Source: Caulobacteraceae bacterium
GTDB lineage: Bacteria; Pseudomonadota; Alphaproteobacteria; Caulobacterales; Caulobacteraceae
DNA: 41,382 nucleotides
Direction of reading: 5' to 3'
Assembly (NCBI GenBank): GCA_031291685.1
Contig: JARLIP010000141.1
Coordinates: forward strand, 1-41,382
Program-made: the position numbers and the translations under genes
Notes under the pieces: model-generated
The model's database searches: none
What the model saw: only the letters and a program-made list of their open reading frames with translations
What the model was told of the DNA's origin: nothing
Part shown: one piece after another, positions 1 to 8,315 of the stretch
Position numbering within the stretch: the first letter of the stretch is position 1
Layout of the letters: each line of letters starts with the position of its first letter

Positions 1-2002
1 GACCAGGATCTTGCCGTTGTCGCCGATCACCGCCAGGTGGTCACCGCTGGCCTCAAGGGAAATCGCAGCCTCGCCATTGAGCACCTGCTTGCCCGCACGG
101 CGGTAGGCTATGGCGTCGTCCTCGGGCAGGATGAAGCCATAGCCCGGCCTTGGAGGCGATCACCCGCTTGCGGCCGGGCTTGTGGGCGAAGACGTCGTTG
201 ATGGCGACCTTGTCGTCCAGGTCCAGCATCAGCCGCAGGGGTTCGCCATGGCCCCGGGCCGAGGGAAGCTTGTCGCAGGTCAGGGTGAAGAAGCGGCCGT
301 CCGAGGCGAAAATCAGCAGCTTGTCCGTGGTTTCCGCCGGAACCAGGAAGCCCAGCTTGTCGCCTTCCTTGAACTTCAGCTCGGAAGGATCGTCCACCCG
401 CCCCTTGGCGGCGCGGATCCAACCGCGCTCCGACAAGATCACGGTGATCGGCTCCCGGGGGATCATCGCCTCGATGGCGCTGGCCGCGTCGATCTGCGGG
501 GCGTCGGCGAAGGTCGAGCGGCGCTTGCCGACCTTGGTGTCCGGGCCCAGGATCTTGCGCACCTTCAGCAGATCTTCTCCGACCCGCTTCCATTGCCGGC
601 TTTCCGAGTTCAGCAGGGCGTTCAGACCGTCCCGCTCCTCGGACAGTTCGGCGTGCTCCCGGCGCAGCTCCATCTCTTCCAGCTTGGCCAATTGGCGCAG
701 GCGGGTGTTGAGGATGGCGTCGGCCTGGACGTCGCTGAGGGCGAAGGCCGAGATCAGCTTGGCCTTCGGCTCGTCCTCGTAACGGACGATGCGGATCACC
801 TCGTCCAGATTGAGGAAGGCGATCAGCATCCCATCCAGGATGTGCAGGCGCTGTTCGATCTTGGCCAGACGGAAGCGCGAGCGGCGGATCAGGACGTCGC
901 GTCGGTGAGCCAGGAAGGCCAGCAGCGCGCCCTTCAGGCCCATCACCCCCGGGGCGCCCCGGGCGTCCAGCACGTTCATATTGACCGGGAAGCGGTTTTC
1001 CAGGGCGGAGAGCTTGAACAGGCTCTCCATCAGGACCTCGGCCGGAATGGTGCGGGTCTTGGGCTCGATGATCACCCGCACGTCCTCGGCGGATTCGTCA
1101 CGAACGTCCCCCAGCAGGGGCGCCTTCTTGTTTTCGATCAGGTCGGCCAGCTGCTCGATCAAATCGGCCTTCTTCACCTGATAGGGGATCTCGGTGACGA
1201 TGATCCGATAGGTTCCTCTGCCCAGATCCTCCTGGGTCCAGGTGGCCCGCACCCGCACCCCGCCCCGGCCGGTCTCATAGGTCTCCAGCAGGGAGGCCGC
1301 GGGCTCGACGATCACCCCGCCCGTGGGGAAATCGGGACCGCCGACCACCTTCATCAGGTCGGCCGTGGTCGCCTCGGGCTTTTCCAGCAGGATCATGCAG
1401 GCCGCGATCAGCTCGCCCACATTGTGCGGGGGGATCGAGGTGGCCATGCCCACGGCGATACCGGAGGAGCCGTTGGCCAGAAGATTGGGAAAGCCCGCCG
1501 GAAGAACGACCGGCTCTTCTTCCTCGCCGTCATAGGTGGCGCGGAAATCGACCGCATCCTCGTCAATGCCGTCCAGCAGCAGGGCCGCCGCCTCGGTCAT
1601 GCGGCATTCCGTGTACCGCATGGCGGCGGCGTTATCGCCGTCGATATTGCCGAAGTTCCCCTGGCCGTCGATCAGGGTGTAGCGCTGGGCGAAATCCTGA
1701 GCCAGGCGCACCAGGGCGTCATAGACGGCGGTGTCGCCATGGGGGTGATACTTACCGATCACGTCGCCGACCACCCGGGCGCACTTCTTGGCCGTGGTCG
1801 CCGGGTCCAGGCGCAGTTGGCGCATGGCGAACAGCAGGCGCCGGTGGACTGGCTTCAGGCCGTCGCGGACATCCGGCAGGGCGCGGGAGGTGATGGTCGA
1901 AAGCGCATAGGCCAGATAGCGCCGGGACAGGGCCTCGGTCAGGGGCTCGTCGACGATCCGGTCGCCGTCGCCGCCATCGGACGGAGTGAAGGGCTTGGTC
2001 AT
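1..2002 (-). CDS. parC: DNA topoisomerase IV subunit A (partial, with a frameshift near the C-terminus)
   Basis: ParC is the DNA-cleaving subunit of topoisomerase IV, which unlinks daughter chromosomes together with ParE. The start ATG is at 2002. The catalytic Tyr is Y130 in the AMRYTE motif. The quinolone-resistance region follows KYHPHGD, with T91 and D95 at the positions of E. coli Ser80 and Glu84. The breakage-reunion domain is complete and the beta-pinwheel C-terminal region follows. The gene runs off the left edge. The original frame is lost at 143-145, where the plus strand reads CCC and CC is expected. Removing one C restores a normal ParC reading ([13 protein letters not shown]...) that stays open to base 1. 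As written, the frame ends at a stop at 53. A sequencing or assembly error is the simplest explanation; a true mutation in an essential gene is less likely. Family identity is certain. Confidence 0.95.
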
Positions 2003-2103
2003 GCGCTGAACGAATCGGTCATGGGAGGGTCATCTTAGCGGATGGCGGGCGGAGCTTGGCGGGCCTTATAGACCGATATCGCCGCAGGCGCGCAGGTTCC
2101 CCG

Positions 2104-2835
2104 CTAGAGGCGCCCCGCATCGCGCAGTCTGTCCAAAAGCCATACCCGGGCTGGCGGCAAGGGACGGTTCATCACCGCGAAGACGAAGGTCTCCAGGAAA
2201 TGTCCGGTCAGATCGAGGCCCGCCCCGACATCCCCCTCCATCAACCCGCCTTGGGACGACAGCAGGAACGGCGGCAGGGCCAGCAGACGGTCGGCATAGG
2301 GTGCTCCGGCCTCGCGGCTGACCGCGCGGCCGGTCCGGGGACTTACATAGACGAGATCGTCGGTCGAGCCCGTGGCGGCGCACTTGGACAGGTCCAGGCC
2401 AAAGCCCAACTCCTGCAACAGCCCCGCCTCGAACCGCACATAGACCGCTGGCCAGGCCTCCAGCAGGGCCAGGGCCTCGGCCAGGGCCTCGAAGGCGAAG
2501 AAGGCGCCCGGATGGGGCTCGCGCTCCGGCAGGGCGCCAGCGGTCACCGCGGCGGCTGCGGCCAAGCCCGCCAGGGCCAGGGGGTCATCGAACAGGGCCG
2601 CGGGCCCCTCCCCGACCGGCTCCAGGCTCGCCGAGCCCAGCTGCTCGGAAACCCGGGAGCGGTAGTTGACGATCGCCCTCGCGCCCGGTTGTAGAAAGGG
2701 CCGCATCTTGCGCGAGCCGCCGCCGGCCACATGGGCGACGAAGCGGCCGTGATTGGCGGTCAGGAGATCGACAATGGCGCCGGATTCGCCATGGGCCCGG
2801 GCCGCCAGCACGAAGGCCTCGTCCTCAAAGTCCAT
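2104..2835 (-). CDS. recO: DNA repair protein RecO
   Basis: RecO acts with RecR and RecF to load RecA on SSB-coated single-stranded DNA in gap repair. The 243-residue product begins MDFEDEAFVLAARAHGESGA, the usual start of the N-terminal OB fold. It has a basic GGGSRKMRPFLQPG segment and a helical C-terminal half rich in Ala and Leu. The frame is open further upstream, but only the ATG at 2835 matches the family N-terminus and it lies just after the era stop. The gap to era is 14 bp, so the two are almost certainly co-transcribed, as in many proteobacteria where recO follows era. A Cys near the middle (LSKCAATG) stands where many family members have a zinc cluster, but the full cluster is not visible. 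Confidence 0.9.
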   Translation of the reverse strand: MDFEDEAFVLAARAHGESGAIVDLLTANHGRFVAHVAGGGSRKMRPFLQPGARAIVNYRSRVSEQLGSASLEPVGEGPAALFDDPLALAGLAAAAAVTAGALPEREPHPGAFFAFEALAEALALLEAWPAVYVRFEAGLLQELGFGLDLSKCAATGSTDDLVYVSPRTGRAVSREAGAPYADRLLALPPFLLSSQGGLMEGDVGAGLDLTGHFLETFVFAVMNRPLPPARVWLLDRLRDAGRL

Positions 2836-2849
2836 GGCGCCGTCCGAAT

Positions 2850-3794
2850 TCAGACATCGAACTCCAGCCCCAGGCCGGAATAGAATTCCCGCTCCTCGGA
2901 CCAGTTCTCCCGCACCTTGACCGTGATGAACAGGTGCACCGGGCGGTCCAGGATCTCGGCCAAGTCCTTGCGGGCGTTCTCGCCGATCCATTTCAGGGTC
3001 TGGCCGCCCTTGCCCAGCACGATCGGCCTTTGGCTGTCACGCTCGACATAGACGGTTTGTTCGATCCGGGCGCCGCCATCCTTGGTCTCGGTGAAGGCCG
3101 TGGTCTCCACCGCCGCCGAATAGGGCAGCTCGTCATGGACCCGCAGATAGAGTTTTTCCCGGGTGATCTCGGCCGCCAGCAGCCGGGCCGGCAGGTCCGC
3201 GGTCTGGTCCTCGGGATAGAGCCAGTGCCCCTCGGGCATCAGCTCGGCCAGCCTGGCCTTCAGGTCATCGACGCCTGAGCCATTGATGGCGGAGATCATG
3301 AAGACCTCGCTATAGACCCCCTCGCCGAACAGGCGCTGGGACAGGCCCAGAAGCTGGTCGCGGCGGATCAGGTCGATCTTGTTGAGGGCCAGGATCGCGG
3401 TCTGGCCCGAGGCCTTGAGGCCCGCGATGATCGATTCCACGTCCTCGGCGGAGCGGCGGTCGGCGGCCTTGCCCCCGCCCTCTGCGGCGGCGATCTCGGC
3501 GTGGGCGTCCACCACATGGACGATGGCGTCGGCGTCCTGGGCGCCGGTCCAGGCCGAGCGGACCATGGCCCGATCCAGCCGGCGGCGGGGCTTGAAGATG
3601 CCGGGGGTGTCCACCAGCACGATCTGAGCCTCACCGGCCATGGCCACGCCCTTGACCGGAAAGCGAGTGGTCTGGACCTTCTGGGTGACGATGGTGACCT
3701 TGGCGCCCACCAGGCGGTTGACCAAGGTCGACTTGCCGGCGTTCGGCGCGCCGATGATGGCGGCGAATCCGGCGCGGTGTGCCCCTTCGGTCAT
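2850..3794 (-). CDS. era: Ribosome-assembly GTPase Era
   Basis: Era is an essential GTPase that binds the 3' end of 16S rRNA during 30S maturation and couples ribosome assembly to growth. The 314-residue protein has the G1 loop GAPNAGKS at 15-22, G3 DTPG at 62-65 and G4 NKID at 138-141. A C-terminal KH RNA-binding domain contains the [11 protein letters not shown] loop. An Ala/Gly/Lys-rich insert at about 100-118 ([12 protein letters not shown]) lies between G3 and G4 and is longer than in E. coli Era. The start ATG overlaps the rnc stop by 4 bp (3791-3794), which indicates translational coupling in an rnc-era-recO operon, the same order as in E. coli. Confidence 0.97.
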   Translation of the reverse strand: MTEGAHRAGFAAIIGAPNAGKSTLVNRLVGAKVTIVTQKVQTTRFPVKGVAMAGEAQIVLVDTPGIFKPRRRLDRAMVRSAWTGAQDADAIVHVVDAHAEIAAAEGGGKAADRRSAEDVESIIAGLKASGQTAILALNKIDLIRRDQLLGLSQRLFGEGVYSEVFMISAINGSGVDDLKARLAELMPEGHWLYPEDQTADLPARLLAAEITREKLYLRVHDELPYSAAVETTAFTETKDGGARIEQTVYVERDSQRPIVLGKGGQTLKWIGENARKDLAEILDRPVHLFITVKVRENWSEEREFYSGLGLEFDV

Positions 3795-4486
3795 GACTGT
3801 CCTTCCCTTTCGAGCAGCCGCGCGGCGGCGGACTTCTCGGCTTCCTGACGTGAGCGGCCTTCAGAGCGGGCGGGCTCAAGGCCCTCGACCCTCACTTCTA
3901 CCGTAAAAATGGGTGCGTGGTCGGGCCCTGAGCGGCCGATCACAGCATAGACCGGCAGGGGCTTGCCTTGGCCCTGGGCCCACTCCTGCAAGCTGGTCTT
4001 GGGATCCCGGGGCCTGGGGGCGCCCAGGCTGTCAAAGGCGTCGGCCCACAGGTCCAGAAACACCCGCCGGGCGACCTCAAGGCCGCCGTCGCGATAGACC
4101 GCCGCCATGACCGCCTCGCAGGCGCCGGCCAGGATCGAGTCCTTGTCCCGGCCGCCGGTCTTGGTCTCCGCCCCCGAAAGCCTCAGGGCCGGTCCCAGGG
4201 CGACGCGGCGGGCCACCCTGGCGCAGGCCTCCCGGCTGACCAGGGCGTTCAGCCTGGGCGCCAGATCCCCCTCCGGCGCGGCGGGATTGAGCTCAGCCAG
4301 GCGCTCGGCGGCGAACAGGCCGATCACCCGATCGCCGATGAACTCCAGCACCTCGTTATCCCGACGCTTGCCCGCGCTGGGGGTGACGCTGGCGTGGGTC
4401 AGGGCGCGCTCAAACAGTTCGCGATCGGCGAAGGTGTGGCCCAGCCTCCGCTCCAGAGCGTCGACGGCGGCCGCGCGCGTATTCAT
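3791..4486 (-). CDS. rnc: Ribonuclease III
   Basis: RNase III cleaves double-stranded RNA in rRNA precursors and structured mRNAs. The 231-residue product has the signature [11 protein letters not shown] at 44-54. E45, E48 and D52 match E. coli Glu38, Glu41 and Asp45. A double-stranded RNA-binding domain spans about 162-228. E124 matches Glu117, but the position of the metal ligand Asp114 is Gly121 (ILAGACEA, codon GGC at 4124-4126). I cannot tell from this window whether that is a lineage trait, a mutation or a base error. The gene overlaps lepB upstream and era downstream, each by 4 bp, as part of a tightly coupled operon. Confidence 0.95.
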   Translation of the reverse strand: MNTRAAAVDALERRLGHTFADRELFERALTHASVTPSAGKRRDNEVLEFIGDRVIGLFAAERLAELNPAAPEGDLAPRLNALVSREACARVARRVALGPALRLSGAETKTGGRDKDSILAGACEAVMAAVYRDGGLEVARRVFLDLWADAFDSLGAPRPRDPKTSLQEWAQGQGKPLPVYAVIGRSGPDHAPIFTVEVRVEGLEPARSEGRSRQEAEKSAAARLLEREGQS

Positions 4487-5331
4487 TTGAGGACGTGGAC
4501 GAAACGGCTCGGGCGGGCGTTCAGGAACCAGGTCCAGGGCTTCAGCAGGCTTGCGCCCTTCCTCCAGGACAGCAGGATCAGCTGAGCGCGGCCCTCAAGA
4601 TTTTCTTCCGGCACGAAGCCCACGCCCTTTTCGTCAGGCACGAAGGCGTCAACCGACGGGTCCCAGCCGCAGTTGGAGGTGCTGACCGCATCGAAGGCCA
4701 TGCCCGGATCAAAACGGCTGTCCAGGGAGTTGTCGCGGTTGTCGCCCATCATGAAGTAACAGTGCGGCGGCACCACATAGACCCCTGTATTCTCGGACAC
4801 CTGGTTCGACGGGTTGCTGTTGGTGACATAGGAGCGCCCTTCGGGATTGGTCTCCAGGAAGCGGTCCACCGGGAAGATCAGGCCATCGCCCATGTCCTCG
4901 GAGCCCGCGCCCACGCGCTTGCGGTCCAGGGGCTTGCCGTTGATGAACACCACGCCCGACTTCACCTGCAACTTGTCGCCGGGCATGCCGATCAGGCGCT
5001 TGATGTAGTCGACCTTCGGGTCACGGGGCAGTTTGAAGACGATGATGTCGCCGCGGCGAGGCGCGTGATTGAACAGACGACCGTTGAACAGCGGCGGGCT
5101 CAGCGGAATGGAGTGCTTGGAATAGCCGTAACTGTATTTCGAGACGATGATGTAGTCGCCCTCATAGAGGTTCGGCTCCATCGATCCCGACGGAATCGTA
5201 TAGGGCTGAAACAACAGCACCCGAAGAACCAGCGCGATCAACAGCGCATAGACGATGGTCTTGACGATCTCGACCGTCTCATTGACGGCTCCGTTCTTAT
5301 CGTCCGGCGCGCCTTGGGCGTCTGTGGTCAT
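4483..5331 (-). CDS. lepB: Signal peptidase I
   Basis: This inner-membrane serine protease removes signal peptides from exported proteins. The 282-residue protein has one clear transmembrane helix at about 22-41 and then the catalytic Ser50 in [10 protein letters not shown]. The general base is Lys111 in [13 protein letters not shown]. The box [12 protein letters not shown] is also present. Only one N-terminal membrane anchor is visible, as is typical of alphaproteobacterial LepB (E. coli LepB has two). Its stop overlaps the rnc start by 4 bp. A 127-bp gap separates its start from acpS, so a promoter for the lepB-rnc-era-recO group may lie at 5332-5458, though I see no convincing motif there. 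Confidence 0.96.
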   Translation of the reverse strand: MTTDAQGAPDDKNGAVNETVEIVKTIVYALLIALVLRVLLFQPYTIPSGSMEPNLYEGDYIIVSKYSYGYSKHSIPLSPPLFNGRLFNHAPRRGDIIVFKLPRDPKVDYIKRLIGMPGDKLQVKSGVVFINGKPLDRKRVGAGSEDMGDGLIFPVDRFLETNPEGRSYVTNSNPSNQVSENTGVYVVPPHCYFMMGDNRDNSLDSRFDPGMAFDAVSTSNCGWDPSVDAFVPDEKGVGFVPEENLEGRAQLILLSWRKGASLLKPWTWFLNARPSRFVHVLK

Positions 5332-5458
5332 GGAGTGTCGTCTCGTTTGGGCCGTTACGGCGAAGTGGCCTTGCTAGACGTTCGATACGTCATGGGCAAG
5401 CCGCGCGCCCGTTAACTCGCCGTCATATGGATGGGGAATGGCGCCATTCATGGCCCGC

Positions 5459-5860
5459 CTATTGGTCTGGCAGAGCCTCGATGATGACGAAGGCCTGGGC
5501 GTAGGGATGATCGTCCGTCAGGCTCAGATGGATTACCGCCCGCATGCCCGCCGGCGTCATCCTGGCCAGACGCTCGCCCGCGCCGCCGGTCAGGGCCAGG
5601 GTCGGCTGGCCGCTGCGCAGGTTGACCACCCCCATGTCCCGCCAGAACACCCCGCCACGAATTCCCGTGCCCAGGGCCTTGGCGCAGGCCTCCTTGGCGG
5701 CGAAGCGCTTGGCGTAGCTCGATGCCCGATCCTGTTTGCGTTCCGAACGGGCGCGTTCGACATCGGTGAAGATCCGGTGGGTGAAGCGTTCACCGAAGCG
5801 GTTCAGGGTTTCGTCGATCCTGCGGATATCGCAAAGATCCGAGCCGATCCCGATAATCAA
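5459..5860 (-). CDS. acpS: Holo-[acyl-carrier-protein] synthase
   Basis: AcpS transfers 4'-phosphopantetheine from CoA to a serine of the acyl carrier protein, activating it for fatty-acid synthesis. The 133-residue product begins [15 protein letters not shown], with the Mg-binding Asp8. The second conserved motif is [13 protein letters not shown], with Glu57. Length is normal for the family (120-140 residues). The start overlaps the pdxJ stop by 4 bp (5857-5860), which places acpS at the end of a pyrE-pdxJ-acpS operon. pdxJ-acpS is also the order in E. coli. Confidence 0.96.
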   Translation of the reverse strand: MIIGIGSDLCDIRRIDETLNRFGERFTHRIFTDVERARSERKQDRASSYAKRFAAKEACAKALGTGIRGGVFWRDMGVVNLRSGQPTLALTGGAGERLARMTPAGMRAVIHLSLTDDHPYAQAFVIIEALPDQ

Positions 5861-6630
5861 GCCGCCGACTCCGCCGGCGCGGCCGCCCGGGCGTGATCCA
5901 TCAGAAGGCGCATCCGCCGGATGGCCGCCTCAAGCCCGGTGAAAATGGCTTCGCCGATCAGGAAATGGCCGATGTTCAGTTCCACCACCTGGGGGATCGC
6001 GGCGATGGGGCCGACGGTTTCATAGTCAAGGCCGTGGCCGGCATGGACTTCCAGGCCAAGGCCCGCGGCCTGGGCGGCGGCGTCGCGCAGGGCTTGCAGA
6101 TAGCGCGCCGCTTCCGGCCGGCCCTCGCGCACCGCATCGCTATAGGCGCCGGTGTGCAACTCCACCACCTGGGCGCCGACATCGCGGGCCGCGAGGATCT
6201 GGATCGGATTGGCCTCCACGAATAAGGACACCCGAATCCCGGCGTCACGCAGGCTGGCCACCACGGGAGCGATTGTGTTGTGCCCCTTGGCCACGTCCAG
6301 GCCGCCCTCGGTCGTCACCTCTTCCCGCCGCTCCGGCACCAGGCAGGCGGCGTGGGGGCGATGGCGCAGGGCGATGGCCTTCATCTCCTCGGTGACGGCC
6401 ATTTCGAAGTTGAGTGGCAGGCCGCGCCGACGGGTCAGGACCGCCAGGGCCTCGATATCGGCGTCGGAAATATGCCGCCGATCCTCCCGCAGGTGGGCGG
6501 TGATGCCGTCGGCGCCGGCGGCCAGGGCCAGTTCCGCCGCCCGGCTCGGGTCCGGGGCGCTGCCGCCCCGGGCGTTCCGGATGGTGGCGACGTGGTCGAT
6601 ATTGATCCCAAGGCGCAGGCGAGCGCTCAC
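5857..6630 (-). CDS. pdxJ: Pyridoxine 5'-phosphate synthase
   Basis: PdxJ condenses 1-deoxyxylulose 5-phosphate with 3-amino-2-oxopropyl phosphate to form pyridoxine 5'-phosphate, the last ring-forming step of DXP-dependent vitamin B6 synthesis. The 257-residue TIM barrel shows [55 protein letters not shown] and [14 protein letters not shown] place the start at the GTG at 6630. No suitable ATG exists near the family N-terminus, and this GTG overlaps the pyrE TGA in the sequence GTGA. The frame continues upstream of 6630, but that part is antisense or out-of-frame pyrE sequence and looks nothing like PdxJ. Confidence 0.95.
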   Translation of the reverse strand: MSARLRLGINIDHVATIRNARGGSAPDPSRAAELALAAGADGITAHLREDRRHISDADIEALAVLTRRRGLPLNFEMAVTEEMKAIALRHRPHAACLVPERREEVTTEGGLDVAKGHNTIAPVVASLRDAGIRVSLFVEANPIQILAARDVGAQVVELHTGAYSDAVREGRPEAARYLQALRDAAAQAAGLGLEVHAGHGLDYETVGPIAAIPQVVELNIGHFLIGEAIFTGLEAAIRRMRLLMDHARAAAPAESAA

Positions 6631-7211
6631 GCCGAAAGCCTCCGACTGCCAGGATCCTCGGTGGGGATCGCGGCCAGTTCCGGCGGCAGGGCGTCGGCGG
6701 GATAGGCCGGCACATCCAGGCTGGCCAGGGCGATCAGGGGCACGCCAACATCGGCCCGTCCGCCGGAACGATCGACGATGCAGGCGGCGCAGACCACATC
6801 GGCGCCCGTGGCGCGGATCGCCTCGATGCATTCCCGGGAGGACAGCCCCGTGGTGACGATATCCTCGACCATCACCACCCTTGCGCCTGGCTCCAGATGG
6901 AAGCCCCGGCGCAGCTTGAAGGCGCCCCCTTCCCGCTCGACATAGATCGAGGGCACGCCGAGGTGGCGGGCGGTCTCATAGCCGGGAATGATCCCGCCGA
7001 CGGCGGGAGAGACGGCCACGTCCACCAGGCCCACGGCCGCGGTGATCTTCTCGGCCAGGGCCTTGCACAGCCGCTCGGTGCGGTCGGCGCGCATGAAAAC
7101 CAGGTTTTTCTGCAGGAACACGCCGCTGTGCAGCCCGGAGGACAGCACAAAATGGCCTTCCCGCAGGGCCCCGGCCGCACGGAATTCTTCGAGAACGTCT
7201 TCATTGGTCAT
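6627..7211 (-). CDS. pyrE: Orotate phosphoribosyltransferase
   Basis: PyrE makes orotidine 5'-phosphate from orotate and PRPP in pyrimidine synthesis. The 194-residue protein has the PRPP-binding loop [14 protein letters not shown] at about 112-125. Other expected motifs are [10 protein letters not shown], the proposed substrate region [10 protein letters not shown], and [14 protein letters not shown] with the catalytic-loop lysine. It is the first gene of the pyrE-pdxJ-acpS group. It diverges from the leader-peptide transcript across a 156-bp gap that contains a perfect 15-bp palindrome. Confidence 0.96.
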   Translation of the reverse strand: MTNEDVLEEFRAAGALREGHFVLSSGLHSGVFLQKNLVFMRADRTERLCKALAEKITAAVGLVDVAVSPAVGGIIPGYETARHLGVPSIYVEREGGAFKLRRGFHLEPGARVVMVEDIVTTGLSSRECIEAIRATGADVVCAACIVDRSGGRADVGVPLIALASLDVPAYPADALPPELAAIPTEDPGSRRLSA

Positions 7212-7269
7212 AAGAGCGGTGGATACCGCTTTAGGCCGTTCCGCGAAAGTCCCGCGTGCGCCTTTGCGG

Positions 7270-7284
7270 TCCTTGATTCAAGGA
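7270..7284. promoter_or_regulatory. Perfect 15-bp palindrome in the pyrE/leader divergent gap
   Basis: TCCTTGATTCAAGGA is a perfect inverted repeat with 7-base arms around a single T. It sits about 60 bp upstream of pyrE and about 85 bp upstream of the leader peptide. It could be an operator for a dimeric regulator of either transcript. No regulator is identifiable from the sequence. The element GCTATATG at 7331-7338 resembles a Caulobacter housekeeping -10, but no matching -35 is clear. Confidence 0.4.
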
Positions 7285-7367
7285 TGTGTTCGCGGGTCGG
7301 ATTGAGGGGATGCATTCTTAACCCGATCGCGCTATATGCGGCTGATCAGCAGACGAGGATCGTCGAC

Positions 7368-7511
7368 ATGCCCTCTGGGCTCGACATCGCCAAAACGCCG
7401 CTCGCGGGCCACACGGCCCAGCGTCTGGCGTCGCTCGCCCTGAAAACCATGACCGCGATGATGATTACCACCATTCCCATGACAGGAACGGGGCTCACGC
7501 GCGCGCCATAG
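7368..7511 (+). CDS. Thr/Met/Ile-rich leader peptide of a ribosome-mediated attenuator
   Basis: This is a 47-codon ORF that starts at the ATG at 7368, 9 nt after a GAGG ribosome-binding site (7355-7358), and stops at TAG 7511. The 3' part reads MTAMMITTIPMTGTGLTRAP, with 6 Thr, 4 Met and 2 Ile in 20 residues. This recalls the E. coli thr operon leader (ThrL), whose control codons are Thr and Ile. An internal ATG at 7449 would give just these 20 residues but has no good ribosome-binding site. The control codons end just before a segment (7484-7495) that pairs with the terminator's 5' arm. I infer that stalling at scarce Thr, Ile or Met charged tRNA lets transcription continue into the ACT genes. 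The product is likely a sensor of translation, not a functional protein. Confidence 0.8.
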   Translation: MPSGLDIAKTPLAGHTAQRLASLALKTMTAMMITTIPMTGTGLTRAP

Positions 7512-7550
7512 GCCGCCGGACAGATCGAAGGATCTCTTAGCCCCGCTCCT
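7484..7550 (+). promoter_or_regulatory. Antiterminator of the Thr/Ile attenuator
   Basis: AGGAACGGGGCT (7484-7495, inside the leader ORF) can pair with AGCCCCGCTCCT (7539-7550) at 11 of 12 positions; the one mismatch is A7488 with C7546. The second segment contains the complete 5' arm of the terminator, so the two structures exclude each other. A ribosome stalled on the Thr/Met/Ile codons would leave 7484-7495 free and favour readthrough. A ribosome reaching the stop at 7511 would mask it and favour termination. A small hairpin, AGATC GAAG GATCT (7522-7535), lies in the loop between them. Confidence 0.75.
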
Positions 7551-7569
7551 CACCGGACGCGGGGTTTTT
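7541..7569 (+). terminator. Intrinsic terminator of the attenuator
   Basis: CCCCGC-TCC, loop TCACC, GGA-c-GCGGGG, followed directly by five T (7565-7569). The stem has nine base pairs with a one-base bulge. The terminator follows the leader stop by 29 nt and lies upstream of the ACT genes, where a terminator makes sense only as an attenuator. Confidence 0.85.
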
Positions 7570-7613
7570 GCTGTTTGGCCTGCCCCTCCACCACACCCCT
7601 CAGGACCCCACCG

Positions 7614-7700
7614 ATGAAAATGATCCGCTCCATTCGTCCCACCCTCGGCAAAACCTCCGCCTCGTCCGTCTCCAACTTCAGGAACGCTTCCCATGCTTGA
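7614..7700 (+). CDS. Possible 28-residue small protein or coupling ORF before the ACT genes
   Basis: This ORF starts at ATG 7614, 8 nt after AGGA (7602-7605), and ends with TGA at 7698-7700, inside the first codons of the ACT gene that starts at 7693. The product starts MKMIRSIRPTLGKT and is basic and Ser-rich, with no recognisable domain. Its own good ribosome-binding site and the 8-bp overlap with the next gene suggest either a small protein or an ORF that couples translation into the ACT gene after attenuation is relieved. It could also be a chance ORF. I do not recognise it. Confidence 0.45.
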   Translation: MKMIRSIRPTLGKTSASSVSNFRNASHA

Positions 7701-7986
7701 CGCTCAACAAACCGCCGCCCCCGTCGCGCCCGTTCGCGACGAGGTTCACGTGCTCCTGATCGCCGCCCGCTCCAGCCGCGCGGCCCTTCTGGCCGTCGAG
7801 GACGCCCTGGGCGCCAGCGACGCCGAACTGTGCCGCCTGAACCTCAAGCCCGTTGGCGAGATCGTCGAGGCCACCGTCAAGCTGCGCGGCATCGACGCCG
7901 GCGCCGCGGACCGACTGGCCGCCCGCGTCGGGGCGCAGCTTGGGGTATGCAATGCCCGGGTTGAGCACCTCTGGGGGCTCAAATGA
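7693..7986 (+). CDS. Small stand-alone ACT-like domain protein (first of a tandem pair)
   Basis: The 97-residue protein has a short Ala/Pro-rich N-terminus and then one ACT-like fold (about 17-94). It starts with the strand EVHVLLIAARS, has a helix ending ALGAS, then strand LCRLNLKPVGE, a second helix DRLAARVGAQLG and a last strand NARVEHLWG. ACT domains bind amino acids and act as regulatory modules of enzymes such as acetolactate synthase, aspartate kinase and Rel. It aligns by eye with the following protein (LNLKPVGEIV with LDLRPQADNG), so the two look like an old duplication. Its start has the ribosome-binding site AGGA at 7680-7683. Its stop overlaps the next start in ATGA. It lies behind the Thr/Ile-type attenuator, which suggests a role in the aspartate or branched-chain amino-acid families. 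The function is not known to me. Confidence 0.75.
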   Translation: MLDAQQTAAPVAPVRDEVHVLLIAARSSRAALLAVEDALGASDAELCRLNLKPVGEIVEATVKLRGIDAGAADRLAARVGAQLGVCNARVEHLWGLK

Positions 7987-8243
7987 CGCCCACATCGGAG
8001 GTTCAGCGCACCTTCCTGATCGAGATTCAGGACGAGGCGGAGGCCGTGCTCAGGGTTCTTGGCGCCTTTGCCCTGGGCGGTGCGCGCCTGACCGGTCTGG
8101 ACTTGCGGCCTCAGGCGGACAACGGCCTGCGCCTGCAGGTCACCGCCGCCAACCTGGACGAACCGCGCAGCGCCTCCATCGCCCAGCGATTGGGTGCGCT
8201 GCCGATCGTGCGGGCGGTTTCATTCGGATGGCGCTCCACCTGA
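7983..8243 (+). CDS. IlvM-like stand-alone ACT domain protein (second of the tandem pair)
   Basis: The 86-residue protein consists of a single ACT domain: RTFLIEIQDEAEAVLRVLGAF, then GARLTGLDLRPQ, LRLQVTAANL, a helix RSASIAQRLGAL and strand IVRAVSFGW. By eye it resembles E. coli IlvM, the small regulatory subunit of acetolactate synthase II, in length and in the strand-helix pattern (EAVLRVLGAF compared with ETLERVLRVV). The difference is context: IlvM follows its catalytic subunit IlvG, but no catalytic gene is next to this one. The 4-bp overlap with the previous ACT gene indicates fixed stoichiometry, so the two may form a heterodimer. It may be a regulatory subunit acting on an enzyme encoded elsewhere. 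That partner is an inference and cannot be identified here. Confidence 0.75.
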   Translation: MTPTSEVQRTFLIEIQDEAEAVLRVLGAFALGGARLTGLDLRPQADNGLRLQVTAANLDEPRSASIAQRLGALPIVRAVSFGWRST

Positions 8244-8315
8244 CCAGAGCACAAAGGCGATTGCCAGGAATTGCCGGACGGGCCAAAGACAACCTCAGGC
8301 CTTAGGGGGATTTTC

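Noticed and set aside
130-160. Programmed frameshift in parC
   Set aside because: The site has no slippery heptamer or following pseudoknot, and ParC is not known to use one. An indel or error is more likely.
182-2038. A long open frame antisense to parC, and similar ones antisense to rel/spoT (9475-10986) and cysNC (31302-32966)
   Set aside because: High GC third positions leave opposite frames open. The products have skewed composition (Gly, Gln, Arg, His) and no domain; the sense genes are certain.
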